Assembly (NCBI GenBank): GCA_016735415.1
Contig: JAERRP010000115.1
Location: 1-13,316, forward strand
Direction: 5' to 3'
DNA length: 13,316 nt
Source of the DNA: Desulfobacterales bacterium
GTDB lineage: Bacteria; Desulfobacterota; Desulfobacteria; Desulfobacterales; UBA5852
The notes under the pieces are model-generated. The model was given only the letters and a program-made list of their open reading frames with translations, was not told the DNA's origin and did no database searches. A program made the position numbers and the translations under genes. This document shows positions 1 to 6,223 of this stretch, one piece after another; position 1 is the first letter of the stretch, and every line of letters starts with the position of its first letter.

Positions 1-337
1 GGAGAGCACTCTCGGCAATAGCGACATACTTGAGGTCGTCGGGCATTCCGGCCTCAGCCAGCATGGCTTCGATAGCGGGCAAAAAGCGGGTCGAACGTTT
101 CAACCATAAAACCGCCTGGTCCCGATCCCACAGGGAAATCAGCATTTCCTTTTCAAAACGCTCGCGTACCGAATCGTTTCCGAGCGGTACCGCTTCGCCG
201 CAAAAATCGATCGGTTCACTGATCCGAACGGCCGATATCAAATCCGGCATCCGGGCTTGTGTGTATCCGCAAACCGGGAACAGACCAACAACCAGCAGCA
301 CCGACCAGAATTTCATTCTTAAAAGTGAAGATGGCAC
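1..337 (-). CDS. Lytic transglycosylase, N-terminal part (runs off left edge)
   Basis: Reading the minus strand from 337 gives a frame open to the window edge (112 codons seen). It begins with a signal peptide: a short basic start, a hydrophobic core around FWSVLLVVGLFPVCG, and a likely cleavage after Tyr-Thr-Gln-Ala. The mature part then runs through FCGEAVPL, an RERFEKEML helix and LWLKRSTRFLP. The last residues seen, MPDDLKYVAIAESAL, match the start of the SLT (soluble lytic transglycosylase) domain, where the Glu of the ES pair is the catalytic acid. The product should cleave peptidoglycan in the periplasm. I chose GTG at 337 because GAGAGG (349-344) lies at good spacing before it. The ATG seven codons later (316) also gives a signal peptide but has no ribosome site. 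The family call is firm, but the subclass cannot be told from this fragment. Confidence 0.8.
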   Translation of the reverse strand, partial: MPSSLLRMKFWSVLLVVGLFPVCGYTQARMPDLISAVRISEPIDFCGEAVPLGNDSVRERFEKEMLISLWDRDQAVLWLKRSTRFLPAIEAMLAEAGMPDDLKYVAIAESAL

Positions 338-366
338 AAAGCACCTCTCATGGGGAAATTGATCTT

Positions 367-395
367 TATCTAAACGAACCGCCCTTGCCTGTCAA
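367..395 (-). promoter_or_regulatory. Likely sigma70 promoter of the lytic transglycosylase gene
   Basis: On the minus strand, a perfect TTGACA (-35, 395-390) is followed after 17 nt by TAGATA (-10, 372-367), which matches the -10 consensus at three of six positions. Transcription would start near 360 and leave a leader of about 23 nt to the GTG at 337. The -35 and spacing are good; the -10 is weak. Confidence 0.5.
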
Positions 396-552
396 TTTCG
401 GCTTCCCGGTTACCCACAAAACCAGAGTGCATTTTCGAAAACAGGCCGGGGGCCACCCTCGGAAGTGCGCATGGGCAACACCGACCCTTTCCGTGGTCTT
501 TAATAATAGAACGATGTCAGCCAAACACAATTGTTGTATTTTCCAACGGAAC

Positions 553-568
553 TGTAGATATTTTCAAC
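553..568 (+). promoter_or_regulatory. Candidate upstream activator element, copy 1
   Basis: TGTAGATATTTTCAAC matches the reverse complement of the element at 663-678 (TGTAGATAAATGCAAC) at 13 of 16 positions. It lies about 200 nt upstream of the sigma54 promoter. A second GTTG-7nt-CAAC pair sits just before it at 533-547. The repetition is seen directly; binding of an activator is inference. Confidence 0.3.
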
Positions 569-661
569 ACTGCCCCAAATAGGCTATATATCATTAATAT
601 CTTTACTTTTTATTTAACTTGTTAATAATTATATTTTTCGGTGTTGTTTTTTTCGGCAATT

Positions 662-681
662 TGTTGCATTTATCTACAACA
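662..681 (+). promoter_or_regulatory. Candidate upstream activator element, copy 2 (dyad TGTTG-N10-CAACA)
   Basis: TGTTG (662-666) and CAACA (677-681) form a perfect 5+5 inverted repeat with a 10-nt spacer. The segment GTTGCATTTATC (663-674) recurs with one extra T at 725-737. The element is centred about 105 nt before the predicted sigma54 start site, a usual distance for an enhancer of an NtrC-type activator. Confidence 0.4.
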
Positions 682-724
682 CCATGAAATGTTATATTTT
701 ATTTTACAACAGTCATTTCAGATA

Positions 725-737
725 GTTGCATTTTATC
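725..737 (+). promoter_or_regulatory. Candidate activator element, copy 3 (GTTGCATTTTATC)
   Basis: This is almost identical to 663-674 (GTTGCATTTATC), with one inserted T. It ends 14 nt before the sigma54 -24 box, so it lies closer than most enhancers. It may be a repressor or auxiliary site, or chance in AT-rich DNA. Confidence 0.3.
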
Positions 738-751
738 GGGCAAACGAGCGA

Positions 752-768
752 TGGCACCTGTTTTGCTA
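752..768 (+). promoter_or_regulatory. Sigma54 (RpoN) promoter of the gcvH-like/tmc operon
   Basis: TGGCACCTGTTTTGCTA fits the consensus TGGCACG-N4-TTGCW with a single mismatch (C for G at position 7). The invariant GG (753-754) and GC (765-766) have exactly 10 nt between them. Transcription should start near 777-779, about 30 nt before the first gene. Such promoters need an AAA+ activator, and one is encoded at 7573-6224. I saw no other sequence of this quality in the window. Confidence 0.8.
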
Positions 769-806
769 TACACGAGCGGTGAAAAGCGGAAACGAAACCA
801 AAAGGT

Positions 807-1814
807 GTGAAATCAGCATTGAGTGACGACAGCAACTGCCAAAAGACAGGTACGCCACCACGGCCCCCGGACGGAAACGACAACGACCCCGCCGCACACC
901 GGCCGCTGCTCTTTCAGCCCCATCAACCGCGTTCGTGTGTATGGTCACAGGGCCGGCTGGATATGCACAAACTCTGTGACAAAAGCCACCGCTGCAACGA
1001 ATGCCCTTTGGACAAGGCCCTGCAGGATGCGGCCAAAAAAAACCGCAGCGCCCGTCGCCAGGGCAAGATTCCTCTCATTCCGGACGGCCGGATCGCCTAC
1101 ACCCGTGAGCGGCTCAAATTGTTACCGGCGGGTGAACGCCCCTGCCTTCTCTATGCCAACGGCCTGATCGACTACAAAATCTGCTGCAGCGATTATGAGT
1201 GTGTCTTCTGTGAATTCGACCGCTATTTCACCGAGCAATATCAGGTCCATGCCGTTGTCCGACCCCTGGATATCATGAATATCCGCAGCTTCCGCTTACC
1301 CCAGGGCTACTACTATCATCTGGGGCACACCTGGGTGCGCATCGAGGAAAAGGCGGAAGTCTGCATCGGTATCGACGACTTTGCTTTGCAGCTGATAGGG
1401 CCGATGGATCGGATCGAACTGCCCTTTGTGGGGCATGAAGTCCGCCAGGGGCAGAATAATATCAAGGCCATCCGGGAAGAGCGTCAGATCGCTCTGCAGA
1501 TGCCCGTAAGCGGTATCGTTTCGGCCATCAACCTGACGGCCAGGGAGAAAACCGCCCTGGTCACCGAAGACCCCTACGCCAGCGGATGGTTGATCAAAGT
1601 CCAGACCTATAATCTGCGCCGCGACCTTAAAAACCTGACCATTGGCAGCGAGTCGGTGAAATGGCTTAACCGCGAAATCGACCGCTTGAACCGTGAATTC
1701 GAATCCAGCGGGGAGATGCCGGTCGATACAACCGCAAATAGCGACGACGACATGCGAAGGGCGGTGTCGGCCATGGACTGGGAGCGGATCAGCCGTTTGT
1801 TTCTGCATACATAA
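807..1814 (+). CDS. GcvH-like (lipoyl-fold) protein without the lipoyl lysine, with two Cys motifs
   Basis: The 335-residue product has a GcvH-like domain at about residues 163-270: HTWVRIE (174-180), GHEVRQG (209-215), PVSGIVSAIN (233-242) and GWLIKVQ (260-266). In true H protein the lipoylated Lys lies 10 residues after the conserved Gly and 8 before the Pro of PVSG. Counting from either side gives Glu225, so it probably cannot carry lipoate. The N-terminal half has two copies of Cx5Cx2C followed by [PE]-[LF]-D (C57/C63/C66 and C126/C132/C135), which could bind metal. No signal peptide or membrane segment is visible. It is the first gene after the sigma54 promoter, 196 nt before tmcD. The start is uncertain: GTG 807 overlaps the AAGGTG ribosome site, TTG 819 sits better behind it, and ATG 963 is also possible. 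A role in glycine cleavage is unlikely, and the function is unknown. A short C-terminal tail (271-335) looks helical. Confidence 0.8.
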   Translation: MKSALSDDSNCQKTGTPPRPPDGNDNDPAAHRPLLFQPHQPRSCVWSQGRLDMHKLCDKSHRCNECPLDKALQDAAKKNRSARRQGKIPLIPDGRIAYTRERLKLLPAGERPCLLYANGLIDYKICCSDYECVFCEFDRYFTEQYQVHAVVRPLDIMNIRSFRLPQGYYYHLGHTWVRIEEKAEVCIGIDDFALQLIGPMDRIELPFVGHEVRQGQNNIKAIREERQIALQMPVSGIVSAINLTAREKTALVTEDPYASGWLIKVQTYNLRRDLKNLTIGSESVKWLNREIDRLNREFESSGEMPVDTTANSDDDMRRAVSAMDWERISRLFLHT

Positions 1815-1841
1815 AAAAAACAGGGACCGTGAAATCCCTGT
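1812..1841 (-). terminator. Hairpin with U-tract on the minus strand, in the gap behind the gcvH-like gene
   Basis: ACAGGGA (1820-1826) pairs with TCCCTGT (1835-1841) over an 8-nt loop. On the plus strand it is preceded by an A run and has no T run after it. Read on the minus strand it is followed by a run of eight to nine T, the form of an intrinsic terminator. It may stop antisense transcripts, or on the plus strand act as an mRNA processing or stability hairpin. Confidence 0.45.
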
Positions 1842-1955
1842 CCACAAAGAAGAGAACCCCGTTCAGGGGACAAAATAACCGGAAGAAAGGAGACGCGCAG
1901 ACCCCCTCAGAACCATCCCGAAGATTGGCAGCTTCCGGATGAACGCTAAGCCCGC

Positions 1956-1984
1956 CAAACGATAGAGATCGAACCCATCGTTTG
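1956..1984 (+). other. Hairpin in the tmcD leader
   Basis: CAAACGAT (1956-1963) and ATCGTTTG (1977-1984) form a perfect 8-bp stem with a 13-nt loop, ending 13 nt before the AAAGGAG ribosome site of tmcD. It has no T run, so it is not a terminator. It could set the 5' end or stability of the tmcDCBA part of the message. Another AAAGGAG at 1886-1892 in the same gap has no start codon at usable distance. Confidence 0.4.
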
Positions 1985-2010
1985 AGCCGAAACCGCTAAA
2001 GGAGAACGGC

Positions 2011-3288
2011 ATGGATAGGTCGAACAACTGGAATTGGGACAGCGGCAAGAAAAACATTGCCGAATTCGGGAAATGGGAGGATTCGTTTGACTGGGTCGAA
2101 GAACCCTACGTCAGCCCGGATGGGGAAAAAATCGCCGCGGTCGTCAAAACCGGCGAAATGGAATTCAGCGTCTGTGTGAACGGCAGCGCCTGGGAGAACA
2201 CCTTCGACAAAGTCTGGTATCTTCGCTTTTCTCCCGACGGCCGGCTGACCGGAATCGTTTCCGATACGGGCCAGTGGACCCTGGCCATCGACGGCACCCC
2301 CTGGGAAAATCAATTCGATTACATCTGGGATACCTCTTTCACGCAGGATGGCCAAACGATCGTCTGTACGGCCCAGCAGGGCATGAAGTACCTGCTCGTT
2401 AAAAACGGTGCCCCCTGGGAAACGGCTTTTGCCAATATCGGGCACACGGCCGTCAGCCCGGACGGCAGCCGCACGGCGGCGGTGGTCCAGACCGAAACCT
2501 TCAAGGAAGGCGACATTTTTAAGTTTCAGGAGGGTTGCTACTCCATTTCTGTGAACGGTCATGTCTGTGACCGCAACTTTATCAATGCCTGGGGGACCAG
2601 CTTCTCCGCCAATAATCAGCATGTGGCCACAGAAGTCCGCCTGTCGCTCTACGACTATACCATCGCTGTAGACGGCCAGACTTGGAATTCCGTCTACCCC
2701 TCGGTGTGGAAACCCCTTTTCAACCCCGGGGCTACATCCGTTACGGCCCCCGTCAAGGTGCCGGGCGGCTGGACCCTGGCCTGCGACGACAAGCCCCTCT
2801 GGACCAACAAATACGCCCAGCTGTGGCATCACATGTACAGCCCGGACGGCGACCAAATAGCGGCCATTGTAGCCTCCAAACTGGGGCGCTGGACCATGGC
2901 CATCGATGATCGGCCCTGGGCGCTGACCTTTGGGGATTTTATTGATGAAGCCGTTTTCAGCCCCGACGGCCGGCACCTGGCCTGTATCGGGGTTGAAAAT
3001 AAAAAGCACCGGATCGTGGTCGATGGCCGGCCCTGGTCCGGTCAATACGACATGGCCTGGCAGCCGGTTTTCAGCCCGGACAGCCAGCACGTAGCCGCCA
3101 AAGTTGAAAAAGACGGCCAGTTTACCGTCACGGTGGACGGCCAACCCCTCAAAGAATCCTATACCCGGGTTTGGGATCCGACCTTCAGCCCGGATAACCG
3201 GCATATCATGGTGCGGGCCCTCGAAGGCCAGGGCGCCGATGCGATCTACACCCGTGCCGTAATCCCCTTAACCGAAATTCTGGGCTGA
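2011..3288 (+). CDS. tmcD: TmcD, tryptophan-rich beta-propeller-like subunit of the Tmc complex
   Basis: The 425-residue protein is built of about ten repeats of 35-50 residues (about 20-410). Each has a W-x-x-x-[FY] segment, an FSPDG-type turn and a [VI]DG-x-PW segment. The turn is clear at YVSPDG, RFSPDG, AVSPDG, MYSPDG, VFSPDG, VFSPDS and TFSPDN, and degenerate at SFTQDG, SFSANN and LFNPGA. It contains 21 Trp (about 5%). No signal peptide or membrane helix is present, so it should lie on the cytoplasmic side. Trp-rich TmcD is a known component of the Tmc complex of Desulfovibrio; its exact role is unclear. The ATG is preceded by AAAGGAG at 6 nt. tmcC follows after 13 nt. A WD40/TolB-like protein of other function is the alternative, but the position next to tmcC, tmcB and tmcA makes TmcD much more likely. 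Confidence 0.85.
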   Translation: MDRSNNWNWDSGKKNIAEFGKWEDSFDWVEEPYVSPDGEKIAAVVKTGEMEFSVCVNGSAWENTFDKVWYLRFSPDGRLTGIVSDTGQWTLAIDGTPWENQFDYIWDTSFTQDGQTIVCTAQQGMKYLLVKNGAPWETAFANIGHTAVSPDGSRTAAVVQTETFKEGDIFKFQEGCYSISVNGHVCDRNFINAWGTSFSANNQHVATEVRLSLYDYTIAVDGQTWNSVYPSVWKPLFNPGATSVTAPVKVPGGWTLACDDKPLWTNKYAQLWHHMYSPDGDQIAAIVASKLGRWTMAIDDRPWALTFGDFIDEAVFSPDGRHLACIGVENKKHRIVVDGRPWSGQYDMAWQPVFSPDSQHVAAKVEKDGQFTVTVDGQPLKESYTRVWDPTFSPDNRHIMVRALEGQGADAIYTRAVIPLTEILG

Positions 3289-3301
3289 AAGGAGCATTAC
3301 C

Positions 3302-3961
3302 ATGCATGCTATCTATAATTTCGTCTCCGGCCCCCTGGCCTGGGTAGCCTTTATTCTATTCTTCGGGGGCATTCTCTACCAGTTGATCAGCCTGATCATG
3401 CTGGCCAAAAAGAAGGATGCCTACGTTTTCGAATACTGGAGTTTTTACTACGCCCTGCGCTCGATTCTTCACTGGATCTTTCCGTTTGCCAGCACCAACA
3501 GCCGCAATCGACCCTTCCTTACGATCGTGACCTTTATCTTTCACCTCTCCATTTTTATCACGCCGCTTTTTCTCTTTGCCCATATCACCATCATCAATGA
3601 AGCCTTCAATGTCAGCTGGTGGTTTTTGCCGGATGGCGTGGCCGATATCATGACACTTGTGGTGATCGGCGCCTGTGTGTTTTTTCTGGCCCGCCGCCTG
3701 ATTCAACCAGATGTCAAATACCTGTCCTCGGCCGCAGACTACATCCTCCTGACCCTGGTGGCCGCCCCTTTTATTACCGGATATTGGGCCTATCATCAGT
3801 GGCCGGGCAATGAGTTCATGACGATTCTGCATATGTTTTCAGCCGAAATTCTGCTGGTCGCCATCCCTTTTACCAAATTGAATCACATGTTCCTGTTCTT
3901 CTTTACCCGCGGATACATGGGATCGGAGTTCGGCGGGGTAAGATTCGCCCGGGACTGGTAA
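3302..3961 (+). CDS. tmcC: TmcC, integral membrane cytochrome b-type subunit
   Basis: The 219-residue protein has about five hydrophobic helices (roughly residues 12-34, 72-96, 114-131, 145-163 and 174-198). It resembles the NarI/DsrM-type membrane subunits that carry b hemes and pass electrons across the membrane. Histidines in or near the helices that could bind heme are H57, H81, H94, H165, H177 and H195; the pairing cannot be assigned by eye. In the Tmc complex this subunit links the periplasmic cytochrome TmcA to the cytoplasmic TmcB. AAAGGAG (3288-3294) overlaps the tmcD stop codon and lies 7 nt before the ATG, so the two genes are translated close together. The C-terminus, SEFGGVRFARDW, is soluble. 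Confidence 0.85.
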   Translation: MHAIYNFVSGPLAWVAFILFFGGILYQLISLIMLAKKKDAYVFEYWSFYYALRSILHWIFPFASTNSRNRPFLTIVTFIFHLSIFITPLFLFAHITIINEAFNVSWWFLPDGVADIMTLVVIGACVFFLARRLIQPDVKYLSSAADYILLTLVAAPFITGYWAYHQWPGNEFMTILHMFSAEILLVAIPFTKLNHMFLFFFTRGYMGSEFGGVRFARDW

Positions 3962-3998
3962 CCGACTGATCAGGACCTCATCAGGAAGGATGTCTACG

Positions 3999-5339
3999 AT
4001 GAACGATGCAACAACCGTGGAAACGAAACAAATCTATGACGAAGGCATTGAAAAAGGCGCCGCAAAGCTGACGCCGGAGAGGATACGGCAAGTCTACCAG
4101 CAAATGATGGATGCCGAAGCCGGCGCCCGTCTGAAAACCTATGTCGAAACCTGTGTGAGCTGCGGACTTTGCAGCGAAGCCTGTCATTTCTACCTTTCCT
4201 ATGACAAGGATCCACGCTTTTCGCCGGCCGGCAAGGTCAAACAGACCATGGCCGTGTTGATGAAGAAAAAAGGGGCGGTCAGCGTGGAATTCATGAAAAA
4301 AGCTTCCGAAATCGTCCACACCGAGTGCAATTTGTGCAAGCGCTGCGCACAATACTGCCCCTTCGGTCTGGATATCGCGTTTGTCATGCTGTTTGTACGC
4401 CGCCTCTGCCACAAACTGGGTATTTCACCTCAGTATATTCAGGACACGGCCCACAGCCATTCGGTTACTTATAACCAGATGTGGGTCAAAGGGGATGAAT
4501 GGATTGACAGCCTTCAGTGGCAGGAGGAAGAAGCCCAGGAGGAGATTTCCAACCTGAGGATTCCGGTGGAAAAGGAAGGCGCCGATATCATGTACTCAGT
4601 CATCGCACCGGAGCCCAAATTCCGGGCCCAGCTGATCTATCAGGCCGCCGTGATTTTCAATGTGGCCGGACTGAACTGGACCATGCCGGCCACTCCGGGT
4701 TGGGACAACAGCGACATGGCCATGTATACGGGCGACAATGAGATTATGGCCCGCATCAAACGCATGCACTTTGAAACGGCCATGCGGCTTAAGGTCAAAA
4801 AAATCGTCATGGGCGAGTGCGGCCACGCCTTCCGCTCCATTTACGACATGGGCAACCGGACCCTGGGCTGGCGCATGCCCCCCGTGGAAGTAACGCACTC
4901 CATCGAGTTTTTTTATGGGTTGCTCAAAAGCGGCCAAATCAAAATCCCAAAAAAATACGAACCGTCCGTGACCATTCATGACCCCTGCAATGTCATCCGG
5001 GGCCGGGGGCTGCACGATATGCTTCGATACGTCGTCCATGCCATCTGTGAAAACGTTGTCGAAATGCATCCCAACCGCGAGCACAACTTCTGCTGTTCCG
5101 CCGGCGGCGGCGTCATCAACTGCGGCCCCCCATGGAAGATGAAGCGCGTCAACGGCAACAGGGTCAAGGCCAACCAGCTTTTCGAGGCCAAAAGCCGCGG
5201 GGCCGAAACCTGCGTGGCCCCCTGCCACAACTGCCACGGCGGTCTGGAAGACATCATCCATCATAACGGGATCGGGATGGACCTGAAATTCCTGGGAGAC
5301 ATTATTTACGAAGTCATGGAAAAACCCGAACGCGTTTAG
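3999..5339 (+). CDS. tmcB: TmcB, HdrD-like iron-sulfur subunit with CCG domain
   Basis: The 446-residue cytoplasmic protein has two classical [4Fe-4S] motifs, C52/C55/C58/C62 (CVSCGLCSEAC) and C110/C113/C116/C120 (CNLCKRCAQYC). A C-terminal CCG domain follows: C330, C365-C366 in FCCSAGGG, and C409-x2-C412 in APCHNC. This is the layout of heterodisulfide reductase subunit D and related proteins, where the CCG cysteines hold a special [4Fe-4S] cluster that acts on disulfides. A GECGHAFR segment before it resembles a first, degenerate CCG repeat. In Tmc it should take electrons from TmcC and pass them to a cytoplasmic acceptor, possibly a thiol/disulfide couple; the acceptor is not shown by the sequence. 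I chose ATG 3999 because AGGAAGG (3983-3989) is 9 nt away. The in-frame ATG at 3990 touches that site and is unlikely. Confidence 0.9.
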   Translation: MNDATTVETKQIYDEGIEKGAAKLTPERIRQVYQQMMDAEAGARLKTYVETCVSCGLCSEACHFYLSYDKDPRFSPAGKVKQTMAVLMKKKGAVSVEFMKKASEIVHTECNLCKRCAQYCPFGLDIAFVMLFVRRLCHKLGISPQYIQDTAHSHSVTYNQMWVKGDEWIDSLQWQEEEAQEEISNLRIPVEKEGADIMYSVIAPEPKFRAQLIYQAAVIFNVAGLNWTMPATPGWDNSDMAMYTGDNEIMARIKRMHFETAMRLKVKKIVMGECGHAFRSIYDMGNRTLGWRMPPVEVTHSIEFFYGLLKSGQIKIPKKYEPSVTIHDPCNVIRGRGLHDMLRYVVHAICENVVEMHPNREHNFCCSAGGGVINCGPPWKMKRVNGNRVKANQLFEAKSRGAETCVAPCHNCHGGLEDIIHHNGIGMDLKFLGDIIYEVMEKPERV

Positions 5340-5393
5340 GCGGGTCCCGGATTGACTTTTTTCCTCAGCGAAAATGACAAGGGAGAAAGAAGC

Positions 5394-5783
5394 ATGCAGA
5401 AAAACAGCATTTTAATCCTGACACTGATCGGCATCATCGCTCTGGCCGGATTAACGGCCAATGCTCAGGAGGATATGGAATTCGTCGAGGACAGCGGGTT
5501 TGCGACCACGATGCGCCCCCTGCCGGCCTTCAAACACGATGAGCACAACGAAAAGGCCGGCATTGAAGACTGCATCGAATGCCATCACGTGTATGACCAG
5601 GCCGGCCAGCGGCTGGAAGACGAAAGCTCCGAAGATCAGGAATGCTCGGAATGCCACGGCGCCCAGGGGGATGAATTCCCCATGGAGCTGGTGCGCCGTT
5701 TTCACATGAACTGCAAAGGCTGCCATCAGGATGCCCAAGCCGGCCCGGTGACCTGCGGGACATGCCATGTCCGCACGCCGTGA
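5394..5783 (+). CDS. tmcA: TmcA, secreted tetraheme cytochrome c3 (type II, acidic)
   Basis: The 129-residue product starts with a signal peptide (hydrophobic core about residues 5-20, cleavage after ANA at about 24) and is exported to the periplasm. Four CxxCH heme motifs are present: C60-H64, C84-H88, C107-H111 and C121-H125. Exactly four further histidines (H48, H51, H65, H104) remain as sixth ligands, so all four hemes can be bis-His, as in cytochrome c3. The mature part is rich in Asp and Glu, as expected of the acidic type II c3, which accepts electrons from type I c3 and hydrogenase. The ATG at 5394 has GGGAG 8 nt before it. A longer reading from TTG 5352 has no ribosome site and would bury the signal peptide. 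The tmcB gene ends 54 nt upstream. Confidence 0.9.
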   Translation: MQKNSILILTLIGIIALAGLTANAQEDMEFVEDSGFATTMRPLPAFKHDEHNEKAGIEDCIECHHVYDQAGQRLEDESSEDQECSECHGAQGDEFPMELVRRFHMNCKGCHQDAQAGPVTCGTCHVRTP

Positions 5784-5869
5784 TACCGGAGGGAACGCCA
5801 CGAATGCCGAATGACTTAAAGGCATCAATCTGACCCGTTGGCCACAACATTCAACAGAAAGGCCTGAAT

Positions 5870-6220
5870 ATGGCAAAAAGAATCCTTATCATCGACGACG
5901 ACCCGGTGGTGGTCAAGTATCTGACAACCCTGTTTGCAGAAAACGACTATGAAACCGACTCGGCTTCCAACGGTGTCGAGGGGATGGAAAAAATGAAGGC
6001 GGCCCAACCCGATCTGATCACCCTCGACCTGGAAATGCCCGAGGAATGGGGCTCACGACTCTACCGTAAAATGAGCAAAGACAAAGAACTCAAGGACATT
6101 CCAGTTATCGTGATCAGCGGCATGGCCGGCCGCCACGCCGTCAAATCCGCCGTGGCTTATGTGGCCAAACCGTTCGATCCCGATAAACTTCTGGGGATTG
6201 TCAAAAAAACAATTGGTTAG
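5870..6220 (+). CDS. Receiver-only response regulator (DivK-like) at the end of the tmc operon
   Basis: The 116-residue protein is a single receiver domain. It has the acidic cluster D9-D11, the phospho-acceptor D53 (TLDLEMP), the Ser of VISG (S83) and K100 in KPF, so the full active site is present. There is no output domain, so it must act by binding a partner or as a phosphate relay. AAAGG lies 7 nt before the ATG. The gap to tmcA is 86 nt without a clear terminator, so it probably belongs to the operon. Receiver-only genes beside tmc are also known in Desulfovibrio vulgaris. Its PEEWGSRLYRKM stretch, after the phosphorylation site, is longer than in CheY and resembles other sulfate-reducer receivers. 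The gene ends 3 nt from the end of the convergent activator gene. Confidence 0.88.
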   Translation: MAKRILIIDDDPVVVKYLTTLFAENDYETDSASNGVEGMEKMKAAQPDLITLDLEMPEEWGSRLYRKMSKDKELKDIPVIVISGMAGRHAVKSAVAYVAKPFDPDKLLGIVKKTIG

Positions 6221-6223
6221 ACC

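Larger units (their letters stand above)
338..806. other. Divergent regulatory region, AT-rich in its right half
   Basis: No convincing gene lies between the lytic transglycosylase and the GcvH-like gene. The left part (338-500) has ordinary base composition and holds the minus-strand promoter. From about 500 to 745 the DNA is very AT-rich, with many A/T runs and repeated GTTG/CAAC half-sites. The sigma54 promoter of the plus-strand operon sits at the right end. An AT-rich, easily bent stretch between upstream sites and a sigma54 promoter is a common arrangement. I found no convincing IHF consensus site. Confidence 0.6.

Noticed and set aside
30..582. Plus-strand frames at 30-362 and 259-582
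   Set aside because: The first is antisense to the lytic transglycosylase N-terminus. The second extends into the AT-rich regulatory gap with poor codon use.
617..681. Rex- or FNR-type operator
   Set aside because: TTGTTAATAATTAT and TGTTG-N10-CAACA recall such sites but do not match either consensus at the required positions.
1996..3204. Long minus-strand open frame (402 codons) opposite tmcD
   Set aside because: It is a shadow of the regular tmcD repeats. Its product is a Gly/Pro/Val-rich repeat without a recognisable fold, and tmcD has the ribosome site and family features.
4596..5264. Minus-strand open frame (222 codons) opposite tmcB
   Set aside because: It lies wholly over the CCG domain of tmcB, where the plus frame has clear cluster ligands. 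The translation shows no domain.
5352..5393. Longer start of TmcA at TTG 5352
   Set aside because: It has no ribosome site and would place 14 charged residues before the signal peptide, whereas ATG 5394 has GGGAG at 8 nt.
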